Origin: Berberis thunbergii
Taxonomy: Eukaryota > Streptophyta > Magnoliopsida > Ranunculales > Berberidaceae
Direction of reading: 5' to 3'
NCBI GenBank assembly: GCA_003290165.1
Contig: QNQO01001850.1
Span: 62,001 to 126,000, forward strand
DNA: 64,000 nucleotides
Shown here: positions 1-13,800 of the stretch, in pieces
Layout: every line of letters begins with the position of its first letter
How positions within the stretch are numbered: the first letter of the stretch is position 1
Position numbers and translations under genes: made by a program
Notes under the pieces: generated by a model
What the model was told of the DNA's origin: nothing
Seen by the model: only the letters and a program-made list of their open reading frames with translations
The model's database searches: none

Positions 1-1640
1 TTGTTAAAGCACATTGTACAAAATGTTTTTGGATGTTGTTATAGTCTTTTATTCAACATCCAAACTTATAGGCCACTTGGTGTTTTTACGATCCACAAGT
101 TAATGATGAACAATGTTTCCTAAATTAGCATGTTTGGATTAATCCGACAGGTTGGAGTGTCGTTAGGACCAACAGTATTACTTACACAGACTAAATATAG
201 ACCGAAAATGGCATTCGGAGCGTGTCACAATAATTTTATTTATTTACTATATGCATCTTTTTTGATAGTCAGATTTGAGGGTTTTTTAACTTGTTTAAGA
301 CATAAGCACGCCATGAATTCTAATGGATATCCAAATTTTGAATTGCCATTTTGAGTGATTCGAAATTTGTTCAAATAGCATTATCACACGCAGGCCTCCT
401 GATTAAGATTGATGGGGAAATAGTACAAAGCATTCAACATCGAGGATGGAAATCCATGTTGTTTTTCCTCCTCCATTTTGGATTTAATGGTATAAAGGTC
501 CTCGCTGGAGCAGGTGTATCAATGAGGGCCAGTTGATTTGGTGTATTTATCCAAAAGGCTGCTATGGAAGCCGATGTAGCGATCCTTCAATGCTTTAAAG
601 ACAATGAATTAAATGACAAGAAATCGCACTCGACCAACCAAATACGGTCCTTCATATTTTCCATAACACTGTTGGAGCTATTAATTTAATTATGTTAAAT
701 AAGAGAAAAAAAGAGCATTGAAAGTAACTTATATGGCCTACTTCGTGACAATTAGCAAGAAATATTTTGAAACGACTTTATTGAAACATGTTTTTCGAAA
801 ACAATAATTCTACTTTGACATTGAAAAAACAAGCCTTAAAAGTCGACACAAGAATGCAGCAAAACTGGTAGGGATGAAGTGATTCCTCTGACATGGGAAC
901 ACATTGGCGACAGAGATCTTCTTCACAAAATAAGTCCATTTGCTGATGCAGTGTTTTCAGATTCTAGAGAAAATCCACCATAACCTAACCAGCTTGCGAT
1001 AATAATTTGTGTTTAACCAAATTGGTTCGTTAAATTCACACTTAACAGGTATCAAGGAAAAGCACCCAAGTACTAGGAATCCATCCCAAAGACAAACACC
1101 TTTAATACAAGGCTGCAACTCCAAACCGGGCATAAAAAATGTTGGACTAATCCATTTCTAGGTTTTCTTTTTCTCATGACTTTTTGTTTACCGTGTTCTG
1201 CAAGTATGGATGAAAAAGAAAGAAACCCAGCAACCTGAGTAAGAGAGTATCAGCTAATGAGCTGAATGAGATTCCCTGCTAACAAGTTACTTCAATCTTC
1301 AGAAATATATATAATATATATACATTTCAAGCTCAAGCAGGCTACCATATTTACAAAAGAAAATGAACAAGGAAATCAATTCACTTTTCAATATCTATCC
1401 ACTGTAAAATTCAGATTACATAATATCAAACGTCTATCACGTCAGAATGATTCCTAGTATGAACTAAGCTGCAGTTTGCTGAAGCTCAAAACTTGAAACC
1501 CTAGAACAAAGAACCGAAGAGCAAAAACAACAAATGTCTCATATTCTTCCACTTTACCTGTATAACATCTATCAGTGCTCCTGCATGGATAGAGAGCTTG
1601 AGGAAGGCCTGGCCTGTATATGTATCAAGTCCCTACTTCA
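1..1640. other. 3' flank, no gene recognised
   Basis: This stretch lies beyond the end of the ZFC3H1-like gene. Open frames are short (up to 74 codons), start and stop at random, and resemble no family I know. Around 635-665 the minus strand reads a short peptide (KYEGPYLV) reminiscent of the C-terminal part of Ty3/gypsy integrases, but nothing around it supports an element. The sequence is AT-rich and probably intergenic, with the 3' untranslated region of the minus-strand gene beginning near 1640. Confidence 0.4.
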
Positions 1641-1646
1641 TTCTCT

Positions 1647-1652
1647 TTATTT
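1647..1652 (-). promoter_or_regulatory. putative poly(A) signal AATAAA of the ZFC3H1-like gene
   Basis: The minus strand reads AATAAA about 180 nt past the stop codon at 1834-1836, a plausible plant near-upstream element for 3' end formation. No transcript evidence is available, and AATAAA is frequent by chance in AT-rich DNA. Confidence 0.35.
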
Positions 1653-1833
1653 ACGTAAAGATTCAAAAACTGGTCTTCCTAGTTTAAATTAGTCATGACA
1701 ATAATCAATGCTACCTCCAATTAGGAACTGACATTTGCTTGATGTATGTGTATGTATTTGGTGCCAATCAAATAGCAGAAGTCGGTAAATCTGTATGACA
1801 ATCAGTATTCTCCAAAAAAAGAAAACCAATGTT

Positions 1834-4800
1834 TTAATCCAAATGGATACCCCTTGCTCTGGCTGCTTCTGCAACTGCACTCCCATTTCCTGTCAACTTC
1901 GACAGATTGTACCAGGATTTCCAGAGCTCAACAGAAAATGGATAGACAGATGTAGCCTGCTGATGAAACCTCTCTGAAACAGCATGGACTTTCACTAGAA
2001 TGCTTAAAATGTTAGCAACTTCAACCCACACGTGCTCTGGTGCCAAGGGGACAGCCAGATACATAGAGTTAACCAAAACAGAACTGGCCCAGAATGCAAC
2101 ACTAGCAGAGGCCACATCGCTGGAGTTCCAGCTTCTAATTATCAACTTACAAGCTGACAAAGCTAACCAATAGTTGGCTGGAAACAGGTCCATAAGAGCC
2201 TCAACAAGGTCAATGAGATCTTTTAGTTCACCGAACTTTTCAGGCAAAAGCGATGGGCCATAACAAGCTTCAAGAACCGAATTAATCAGAGAATAATCAC
2301 ATGAAATTGGTCCCAGTAAGTTATTAATCAGCTGTCGAATCTTTGATTTCTTTATCTCTTGGCAGAAGTTCCTGGATAATAGCTCGGGGACGGGCAGCAA
2401 CCGAGTATCAACTGAATATCTATTCAGAAAGTTCAATATTGCACTGACTGGGGTATCCTCCTTAGGTTCTGATACATTTGAGAAAACAAACACAGCATGT
2501 TCTCTCACACAATGCTTAAGGTCCTCATTACTAGCGACCTCCAATGCTTTATCAAGAGCCTGGCGAGATTCAACCATATCTTTCTGTAAGAATCTGTGGA
2601 GAGAGAGATTAAGCCATCCAAATAACTGATCCTTTGGATTAGAAGCAAAGTGAATATCGGGCTTGGGAGATAATGATTCTGATGAACCAAGTAAGCCATC
2701 ATCGTCATCATCATCTAATTTTGCATTTAGAGGAGAAATAACTTTCCCAAAAGACTCATACCAGCGAGCCATTAGCTGTTCTGCATAATCGATTTTTCCA
2801 TTCTCCAGTGCGCATTGAGCATACTGGTTCCATATACACTGTATTCCAGGTATTTCCAAAGGCCAACTAAGAACTGCATCTTCAAAACTTTCAAAACTTG
2901 GATCCCTGGAACAATTTGTTTCCAACCAACCAGATGCAAGAACAAGCTCCAGAGAGGTTGGATATAATTTGATATACCTGTCTAACAAATCTTTACAGTG
3001 TTGTATGCCTTCAAGAACTGCTACACACCCAACATGACTAACAGCAATATAGTTTGCTTCCCTTGTATCCTCATCACTATTAATGCTGGAAGCAATTGAG
3101 TCAACCCCCATTTTCATCAACTGCAGTGCCTTCTGCTTCTCATCAGCTGCTAAACAAACTGGACACCATTCTATCCCAAGCGGGAGTTCTTTTTGGACCT
3201 CAAACTTATGCAGCACAGAATCAGGAAGTTTCTTATACATCACTATATACACACAACAAATCCAAAATATACATTTATCTGATACTGTTAAAACAGCAAG
3301 GATATCTGAGAGTAACACTGAACCATGGGAAGAAAAATCAGTTGCAGTTGGGAGGAGTTCCAAGATTCTTTGGATGGCTTTCCCAATATTCCCAGACATG
3401 TTCAAACAATCCACCATCTGCAAAAAAAGGTCCAAAATGCATGCACTAGCATTCACCTTATCACTGTTAGGAGTGGTTGCATGTCGGCAAACTGCTGATA
3501 TGGCAGAATCATAAGCAACCAGACAATCTTCAAGCTGTACCCGACTGTTGATGTACAGAAGCCAAAGTCCATATGAACGTTCATTACAGCGAATCTGGAG
3601 AAAAGGTTGTCGTGTTTCGATACAAAGTTCAATTTCAGTTATCAGAGATGTAATTATAAGAAATAAATGAATAAATTAGACACCCTGCACAAGGGAAAAA
3701 CATGTCCACCTCAAAGCAGCAGACTTGAAGACTAGATCAGGGAAATGTTCAACACTGCTCATAAAAACAAAAAGAAAAGGGTATGGACGGTGGAAGATAT
3801 CCAAGCATCTACCCTAACCAAGGATATCATTTACTTCGAAAAGAAAGTGAATCGATGATGAATCTACTTCCTCTTGCCTTTATCTGAAGTAAGCTCAACA
3901 GTTACTGAGGTACACTTGAACAGACGACATAGTTTTCAGATATCATACTTGTATATTACTGGTATTGTCTTTTACATTCCCCATCTAACAGATGCTTCTC
4001 TTCAACGACTGAAAATGCATAAATGCTTGATCCATACATAGAGATGCTCTAGAAGAAGCGTCTCGACCAAACAATCAGCTACAAGCATGTCCAGTTGTTC
4101 TATAGTTCAGACTCCAAAAAGTTGGTGCAGTATGGAAAAGGTGCAGTATAGAAAACCAACAATGATTAGATTGGGATGCAATGAGATAACCATGACCATT
4201 ACTAAACTGTAGTGATTAAATATTTTTATAGTTTGTAGTGCTTTGTAGAAAATATGAAAGACTATAGCACTCATATTTGTGATATTGCCAACCAATCCTT
4301 TCTACTAGTTTCCAGCCATATCCCATCAATCCCTAATAAATCCCATCAACATCAAAACCTCTCCACTAAAGTTTTCAGAAGCTAAGATACCTACCCTCCA
4401 AGTCCAAATAAGCTCAAAATCTGAATTGGAGAGTTAGAAAAAAACAAGAAGCACTCTCAACTTGGAGTGTAAGCACAAAGGCCACCAATTTGATACTGGA
4501 CAACAATAGAAAAAAAAATTGCAAATGACAATCTATGCCGCGCATCACAGATTAGTTTCGGGGTATCAGCAGAACACAAAAATAGGAACTCCTCAAAAGA
4601 TCTTAAATTTTATGGTCTTGAAAATATGAGAGGGTATAGATTTGTGTATGTGTGTACATACCACTCTAAACTACTGATATTATTAATGTGATTCGATAGG
4701 AATGCAGAATAAACAGAAAATAAACAGCAGATGATGAAATCAACGAAATGCCGATAAATAACTAAATCTTTCTCAGAAATTAACATCAATCAAAAGGCAT

Positions 4801-7800
4801 TTAAGACAAGTTTCTTATGAGAGTAAACAAAACAATGCAAGTGTTAATAAGATTCCAAACATTCAATAAGGACAGCATTGCCTCTTCTAAGTTTAGGAGT
4901 AAATAGAAAAATACCGCAAGAGAGAAAAAGTCGTCTTTGCCAATGGCTTTTTCACCCCAATAGTAGATATGCAAATAAGCAATCCAGAGGATCACAGAAG
5001 TAGGATCAGCTTCAAGAGCTCTTGACAGCATAGGTAAAGCCTGTCAAACAATAAACGATAAAAATGATATGATAGTAACCACCATCATGGGATTACATAC
5101 AACCACAAAAACAAAATTAACAATCAACCGGGCAAAAAAGAATTATAAATGTCAGTAGGGTACATCGCTTTTTATGATAAAATTACAAACATCACCTTTT
5201 TCCTCCCTTCTAACTTATTGACCTCTCCACTAAAAAGAATAAGAGCCAGTTCCACGGAGTGTTTGGGATCAGCCAAATAATGCTTGTTTTGCTTCTAGAA
5301 ATGACAAGTAAAACGTTAGAACAAATATGACGAGCAGAAAATTGTCACAACAGTATAAATAAATAAATAAATAAATAAATAAGAAAAGTATTCGAGACAC
5401 ACAGGTTCCAGCAGACAACAGTCGAATGATTTATCACAATGGAAACAAACTCAAAATACGAACAAATTCCGGGACGAAAGATTTTTCTGAGGATTATACT
5501 TAAAAGTATAATCCAACAAAGTATCAGAAAACAAAGATTTTCATGGATCATTAGTCAAGCTCGTGGCCTCCTTCTCACTCATTTTTCCCCTTGATTCTAG
5601 GTTTGTTTGGGGCATGAAGCAGAGTGAAGCATTAAAACTGCTTTGAAAGCCCCAGAAGTCACATATTAACAATAAACAATAATTCAAATAAGAGAATAAC
5701 TGAGTAACTCAATAACAAATTTCCATCTTATCATTGTTGAGCTGACGGGCAAGAAGAAGACGAAAAAGAAGAAGAAAATAGGAAGTTATATTACCTGAGC
5801 TATCGATCAAGGAAGAAGGAAGTTCACGCTTAGGTTCCTCACGGTTGATTTAAGGTAGTTTGCTTCGCATTTGAGTTTGGGTAGTTGTACTTAAACACTA
5901 TTACTTGTTATTAATTAAATGCTAATAATTTATTAATTAGGGTACATTAAAAAATATTAGTAGCTATTAATTATTATTACTTATTTAAGTTGTTAACATG
6001 CTACTTACCCTAGCTGAAGTGTTGCATTGCAGCAGCAACAAGCGCCAAAAACTTTTTGAGGCTGGAATTTTTCAAAGCGAAACAAGTTCAAAAAATAGAG
6101 TTTCAAAGGTCATCATCGTTGATGACACAAAACTTCATACAGCATAGCCCTTGATTCAATTAGCAATACTTGATTGATGTTTATAAGGGAAAAACAGTTT
6201 GTAGTTTGTCATAGACACTAAAGAGGTGGGTTGCTAAATGTCTCCCTTATTAGCTCCGACTTAACGTGCTTTGGGAATCCAAGGCTATGCAATTCTTCCA
6301 ATATCCTGCCAGTGATATCTATGAGTGGTTACTATGCTTCGAAAATTTTGGGGCACTTCTTTCAAACGAAACTTTAGTGATTTGCCCCTATCAAATGAAA
6401 ACTTAAGTTTTTGCCCCTTGATTCTGGTCAAACCATAAAAAAATGTTAATCAATTGCAAATGGTCAATTTTCATTAAAGGACAACATTGCAGATTTAACT
6501 GATGTAACTGTCGAAATTGACCAGATTAATCGAAGAGGGTTTAGGTTAAATCAAGATTATCAACTTCTACATTCAAATCTTCATCCTCCTTTTTCCACTA
6601 AATCACTTCATTCCTTCTCATGTCTCACCTACCTTCTTCATTCTTCTTTCCTAAATGTTTGAAATTCTCCAAGTGTGACAAGGAGTAAAGAGCCTTTTGG
6701 GATTACATGCGATTGTGAATCGTCCCACAACTCAAAAAGAAAGTTTGATGGGGCTTATCTCGAAATTCAATTTAGATAAGAAGTTCATTCATCTTACAAC
6801 CTCTAGCTTTGCTCGAAATAAGGAACCAGAGAAAAAGATATCTACAAATTTTTACAAGGATTATCTAAAGGCTACAACTGAGAAAACATAAAAGACATAA
6901 GAATTGTCATTCGTTGTACCAAGATATATCTTTTCAGTATCCTAGCATATATTTTATCAAGGTTCTTATACAGTTTTGAAGTGTCAAAGTGTGCAACAAA
7001 ATTGTCTAAGAACCTTGATACCACGGAGAGAAACAAATGGAAAGAGATTTATTTATTTTGGTAAACAAAAAGATTTATGAAAAATCTTATGTTGTCATGG
7101 GCGAGGCGGGGTATGAGGCGCCGCATTTAGAGCCTTGCAAGGCAAGGCACTGCCGTGACGGAGCCTTTTTATAGGGTAAAGATTTTAGTGTAGTAACTCC
7201 ACCTTTTCTAGTGTTAGCTTGCAGCGTTCTAAGGCTAGGGTGAGGCGCATTAAAATAAAAAATAAAGCTTTGGCAAGGATGGAAAAAACAGAAAAAGGAA
7301 ATTGTTACGAACTTAAAACTTTAGTAATAAAAAACAATTATTACAAATCTCGTTTTTTGGCTTATAAATGCGGCTTGCAATCCTTGTAATGACACTTAAA
7401 ATACTTTCTTAAATAATCTATAATATAAAACCAACTTCCTGCTCAACTTAAGGGTGGCAATGGATCGTGTCATGTCATAGCCGTGTCAACTTGTCAAACA
7501 CAACCCCACCAGTCTCTGAGTTGTGTCAGGTTGACCCGATTTGACATGTTTGATCACTATTGCTACTTTTAAAACAACGTTTTTCACCATGCGCCAAAGC
7601 TATTTTCTAAAGTTTTTACATACCTCAAGTGCAAGTTTGGCACGTTCTATATTTATGACTATCCATAATCATGCTAAAGCAATATAATTACCAAAAAACA
7701 TAGGTATGCTAATTTGCTTATTAATCATATAATAATTATGAAATAACAAACTGGTTGGTCCGTGTCAACTATGTCAAGACCCCAAACCCATCCCACAAAT

Positions 7801-10800
7801 TTGATGGTTTGTGTCATGTCATACTTTTCTAAACCCAAACTTGCTATGGGGCAGGTAGGGTTATCGTGTAGGGACACTAATTGCCACCCCTACTTCACGT
7901 TCATATGCAAATATGAAAGTTACTAGCGAGCAACTTAGAGAACTCAAATCAAATGAAGTGGGCACTTAATACATTAAAAAACAGACCAATAAAAGGGAAA
8001 AGAAGTTGTTCACCAGTTTGGTTCTTGGCTGGGTAATAATATGCATGGTGTTCACAGTTTCTAAAATTGGGGAAAACTGTAAATTGCAACAAGATTGCTC
8101 TTCATCCAAACAACATCAAAGAACTGCAACAGCCTTCTGGGCATGCAGGAAACAAATTACCAAATAAAGAAAACTTATGGAGAAGCACACATTTACATGG
8201 ACATGTATGTTATGAGTGTTTAAAAAAGATAGAAATTTTTGTTGGGAAAAGACATAATTTATATACGAGGGGCGCAATTGGGTCCCGGGCTCCCAAGAAT
8301 ACAATATTGCTGATTTTGAATACTATATACTTTATATGATTAAGAATCCAAATGTCAGTTTCAATGCAGTTGTGAAGCAAATTTGCAAAAGCTATATACA
8401 GAAGGTAAGAACAAATGCTACAATAAGTATGAGAATACAAACGATATTTCTTCCAACTCACTTGACTGTCAAAAAATCGGACATCTGAAACAAGATTTTT
8501 CGGAACAGCAAACAGAACCACTGAGGGCATGCTGAAACCCTCCTGCCAGTATTGGCCAATACTCCGTCCCAAAACAGATCCAGAAGCATGTGCATCAGCT
8601 GTGACAACATCTAAGCCAACAAGATAGTCAGTGATGCAGACATGCCATAATTCCAGTGAAAAATAGAAAGAGTGCATTCATTAAAAACAAAAACAAAAAT
8701 TGCAACTTGTGATGACATTCTGACATCACCATCTGTGGAAAAAGACCATCATCACTACGCCTTATCTGTTCTTTATTATTATTATTATTAGCAAGACAAA
8801 TAAATGATTTCACTAAAATTTTGAAAGGTACAAGCAGGTGAGAAACTCACAAGACGATACAGTGCAATAACAAAAAACATGTAAATCTGCAAACACTTAG
8901 TTTCTAAGGAGATTAGACCATGATGCAAGAGTCTTTTTTTGTGAATCCCTAAGTCAAGCCCAGAACCAAACAGTCCCAAGAATGTTTGTGAAGTTGATCC
9001 CCATCTCTACGTTTCCCCTTAAAGACTCGATTTTATTCTTCAACAGTAATTTTTTTCCAACAGAGGAAACTATGAAATTTCAAATTTTTTAAGGATTGAA
9101 TCTTTACCAGAATTTGCAGAAGCATCACGTGGTTTTATACTTCTTCTAGAGCAATCCTTAACATGCTGCCAAGGGCATTTGTCGTCATTACATTTTCCAC
9201 GGAGCTCAAACATGCAAATTGGCCAAAAGGGATCAATTGCGAGATCAGACGTATAAGAGCCCATTTCTAGTGTGCTGCATCTGATAGAGTTAAGCAGGAA
9301 CTCAGAATAGCCAAGATCATCTTCATCTTCATATAAAACACCACTTATACTTTTCACCTGAGTTTTCAACTGGGAACCTGTAAAACTGGATGGATGTGTA
9401 GCCCTTGTATGATGAAAGGCAAGCTTAAGAAATGAAGAAGGGACAGAAAAGGAGGTAGTAGATCTATAAACTTCTGCAAGAAAGGAAGTGCATTCCTCAG
9501 TATCACTCATCCTCTGCGGTCCATTATCAACTGCACACTTATCATGGTGAACCTGATTGTTCAACTGCATAGCATGCCAGCTGATACTTTTTTCCAATCT
9601 ACCAGTACCTGATCGAACAAACAAGATAAATCCATAACTGATCACGGGAAAAACAACTACCAGGAGTTTTGAGATTTTCTACAGTTGTTTCAAGAAAAAC
9701 ATCTACCTTGGTTATGACCAAAGAAAAACTGAGCTTAATACTAGAAACAACTCCTTAAATACACAACAAAAAAAGGCAGGCATAGCATTTGTTGTGCTTC
9801 TTATTTAGTGTAGTCATTGCATATTATGGTCACATTCCCTCAATCTAAACAAAGGGTCTTATCAGTGTAGTCAAGGCGACCGCCTAGGCTCGCCTCTAGG
9901 TTTTTTTTATAGAATACCGCCTCAAAGTGAGGCAATGCGGTGCGGTGAAATGAGGCATCCCCTTGCCCCGCCTCAGCCCAAAAACGGTTGCAACCAGCCC
10001 ATTTACAACCCATTTGCAGTCCAATTGCATCAAAAAGAAGTTGCAACCCACTCTACAATAGAGTTTTATATTTCTTGGTGTAATATTTGATAAATTTGAT
10101 AAAAGCATGATAAAACGTTGTTAGTTTTGATAAATTTGTCACTTTTTTTATTACTTTTTTGGAGAAAACTTGTCATTTTTTGATCAACATCAATCTTAAT
10201 TTTCATAGCGTGGTTCAATGATTTTTATGCTTTTGAAATACCAATAGTGATCATACTTGTGAAATTTTACCAATCATTCCAACAATTTTTCTAACAACTG
10301 CTCAATATTCTCAAGTTTCTATTTTTTTTCAGATTATTGATTTTTAATAATTTAGTGGATGTTTGCAAGTTACTTGACATTTATGTAATGCATCTTTTCA
10401 CTATGCTATACAACTTTATTATATTTCTATTTCGATTCTAGGTAGTTGTGTCACTTTTGTACATATTTGCTTATGATACTTATCAAAATAATGATGTATA
10501 CTAATACTACTATGCTAATATGTTTCAATTTATTATTAAAAAATATCTTTAAAAAATGTTAAAACGGCTTCACATCACTGAGGAGTCCACCTCAGGAATT
10601 TTCAGGCTTGTCCGCTTCGCCTCCGCTTTAACTATGATTCCCATATACCTAAATGTTCAATGCATCAGGCTAGCATTTTTTACAACAAGCATTGGACATG
10701 GGCAAATTTTTTGTTAGAGCATTTAATGCAATCATATGCATCGGGATGCACACAATATCTCAAAGATGTCATTTATGTTTTCAGATATGAAATGGGTTGG

Positions 10801-13800
10801 AACTCTAAACTCTTGTTTTTTAATAACAATTTGCTACTCTAAAATGCTTCCACCAGTAGAACACATTGACGTTTCAAATGAGTTCTTAAAGCTTACAGGT
10901 TTCTTATAGAACACAAGACTAATATCATCCACAGAGGTGGATGAAGTGTGTTAACTCTTCATGAAAGGAGATTAGAATCTAAAGAAACCGAGTATCAAAA
11001 CATCAAAACAGTAATTCCCCAGTTCTTTATCTTGTACTTTCAAATAGAGGTAGTTTTCTTAAATATTAATAACCTGAAATCATTCCAAATCCATTCCAAT
11101 AAAAATGACAGCAACAAGTGATTTACCTTCGAAAATCCTACTAAAAGGAGCTCCTTCAAACAAACAAGGAGACTAAGAAGCAGTAGAAATTATGGTGCTT
11201 CTGAGGTTAAATCGCATGGAAACTTGGCAACCAGTTCGTCATTCAGAAACATATATTGAGAACCGTGCTATCACACACAGCATTAATCAAGAATACAAAA
11301 TATAAATTGCAAATAGGCAATAGATCTGATGAAAAGGACAAGACGGTTCAAATGTAGTAAGGGTAAAAAATGTGACAGTCTAAGTGGGCGTTTGTTTGCA
11401 CCATTTACGGCTTGCTACTTAAGGTGGACCACCTTAAAACTGTTTGTCAAGCAGCACTCATAAGTCTTTAACGACTATATGTGGCTCTTGATCTCTATAA
11501 GCACCAAGGGTGATGCTTAATAAGTCCCAACCACTTGCCACTTATAAGCGATGCGAACAAACAACCCCTAAGAAGATGCATTCTAACAAGAATGGTAATA
11601 TATCAATTACTAACATCAAACATATATCAAAAGGCAGCACAAAACATAAGTGAAGATGAAATACCTTTGATATCAGACTTCACCTCTTGCTGTGTCTCTG
11701 AAACTGGATGGTTCTCTATCCTTGTATCATATTTCCTACTATCGGTGAGACCTTCAGCTCCTTTGTTAACATTCTGTTCCTCAGAAGAACATACTCCACT
11801 GTGCTTTGATACTGTTTTGGGTCCTAGTCGTGCAAAAAGTTCGGACCTTAAGGAAGCTTCAACAAGTGCATAATCTTGTGCGTTATCAAAGGAGAGGGGT
11901 CTTTCTGATTTTTCATTGCTAGCAAGAGCAAATTTTTTTAAGTTTTCCGGACTTTCACATGCTTGCCTAGATTGAACAGTGTGCTGATCAAGTAGAAATG
12001 TCTCTTCATCATCTTCTGCAGATGTATTGGTATGGTTGGAAGGAGTACAGTCTCCATTATGAGCATTATCTTCTTTATGATGCAACAATTCGGATGTGCT
12101 GGCATCAGGTTCGCTACAAGGTTCAGAACCTATGTGCCCTCTTTTTTGTTGGTATAATGCATGGAGGACATCAGTATCTGTGCTTTGAATGTTAGGATCT
12201 CTATCCAACTGACTCAGAAATTCAGCCTGCATTTGATGGTTTAAAGAGGGTAATGGTTTCATATCGGAATCAGGAACATCATCAAAGGAATTCAATCCAC
12301 CTTCTGCACATTCATTCCTCCTAGAAGACCATAAAGAACTCGAATCCTCCATTATAGAAGCTCGAAATTTGGCTGAAAACAATTCTCTCCTCCCATAGAG
12401 ATATGTACATTTTGTATTAGCCTCAATCAAGGCTCTCTGCGCTTTACGATAAGCTTTTAATGCCTTTCTCTCTTCTAGCTCACACCTTCTCCTGTGCTCT
12501 TGGGCTTCTTCCAAATCCTTATCGCGTGCTTCCTCCATTTTCAGTAGAGATTCTAAGCTTTTGTGGTTATGACTTAAAAGATTAATCTGACTCGAACCAT
12601 TCAAAAAGCTCGTGCTAAATGAAGATGCCTTGCAGTCAACGAAAGAAATGGATTTAGAAGATGAAACTAAAATCTAAAAGAGGAAGATACAAGTTGAAAC
12701 AGTTCAAACACAAAGTATTTGAAACTACATTCAAAGTCTCAAGCTTGCTTTCCAGGTCACGAGCAGAACCCCTCTGATGTGAGTTGTTAGATAGGGGTGT
12801 GAGGATTCTATTACTAGGTATAACTACATTGCATTCACTACTTCGCACTATGTCATCTCGCTGTGTTGATTTGTCTGGTAAGTTAGTTGCCGAAACAGCT
12901 CCAAATGTACCACGGACCTTTGATCCATCATTGTCCTATAAACTCAGACATGCAAATATGTTAAAATGCCATTTAATCCAGTCATTGCAAACCTAAGAGC
13001 GTGAAAAATGCCACCAGCTTGAAGCTGCAATTCTAATGAAAACATATTCTTAATGCATTCTGCAATGGCTATCCACTTATCTTGTAATTTAAAGACTACA
13101 CTACCTTCCAAGATAGATGCCAATAAGTTAACCCTTTCCATAGTCAGATGCCCATAATTAGCATAAATCATAAACTTCTTACTTGGTAGATGGTATTATA
13201 ACATCCATATGGAGCTAAGAGTTTAATAAATATGTCATGTTTATCATGTTGTCTGGAACAGACAGCAAAGGAAATCAATTTCCAACATCAACATTAAAAT
13301 ACAAAATTTCCCCTGTCTAGTATTAAACAAACAATTGGAACCTCATAACTATGATACAAAAGTCATATACCGCGGTTCAAAAAATATCCGTGATTTATAG
13401 CTATATATCACTTGATCGTATTGATTGTCATGACATTCATGGAAATGTTGATGTACATGTTGAAGAGGTTTAAAATCATTGATTTGTCACTATTTGTCAT
13501 AAAATAATTAAATATAGCCTGCCTATTTTGTCATATCAAATCAAAGGCAATTTCAGTCAAAAGTGATAAGTATAATGGAGAATAACCTACAGCTACAAGT
13601 CCTACTTTTGGGATTTTAAGCAATGTAGTACGACTATAACAACTGCAACTACCTAGAACAAGCCACTGTTTTTCACCGTTTTCGTTTGGTCTGTCCGGTT
13701 TGGATTGTAGGACAAAGTCCTATCTTGTGAACTGAGATTAAAAGCCTACTTGAAACTACTTTAGTAACCTCATACTTGACACCCTTACACTGGACCGTGT

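Noticed and set aside
130..536. Two small open frames (74 and 61 codons) at the window start
   Set aside because: No homology, no ribosomal or promoter context, and random base composition.
3083..3514. 143-codon open frame on the plus strand
   Set aside because: It is antisense to the last exon of the ZFC3H1-like gene, whose minus-strand frame is conserved; the plus-strand peptide resembles nothing.
5357..5383. CRISPR-like or satellite array
   Set aside because: Only a four-base microsatellite; no spaced repeats of CRISPR type occur anywhere in this plant sequence.
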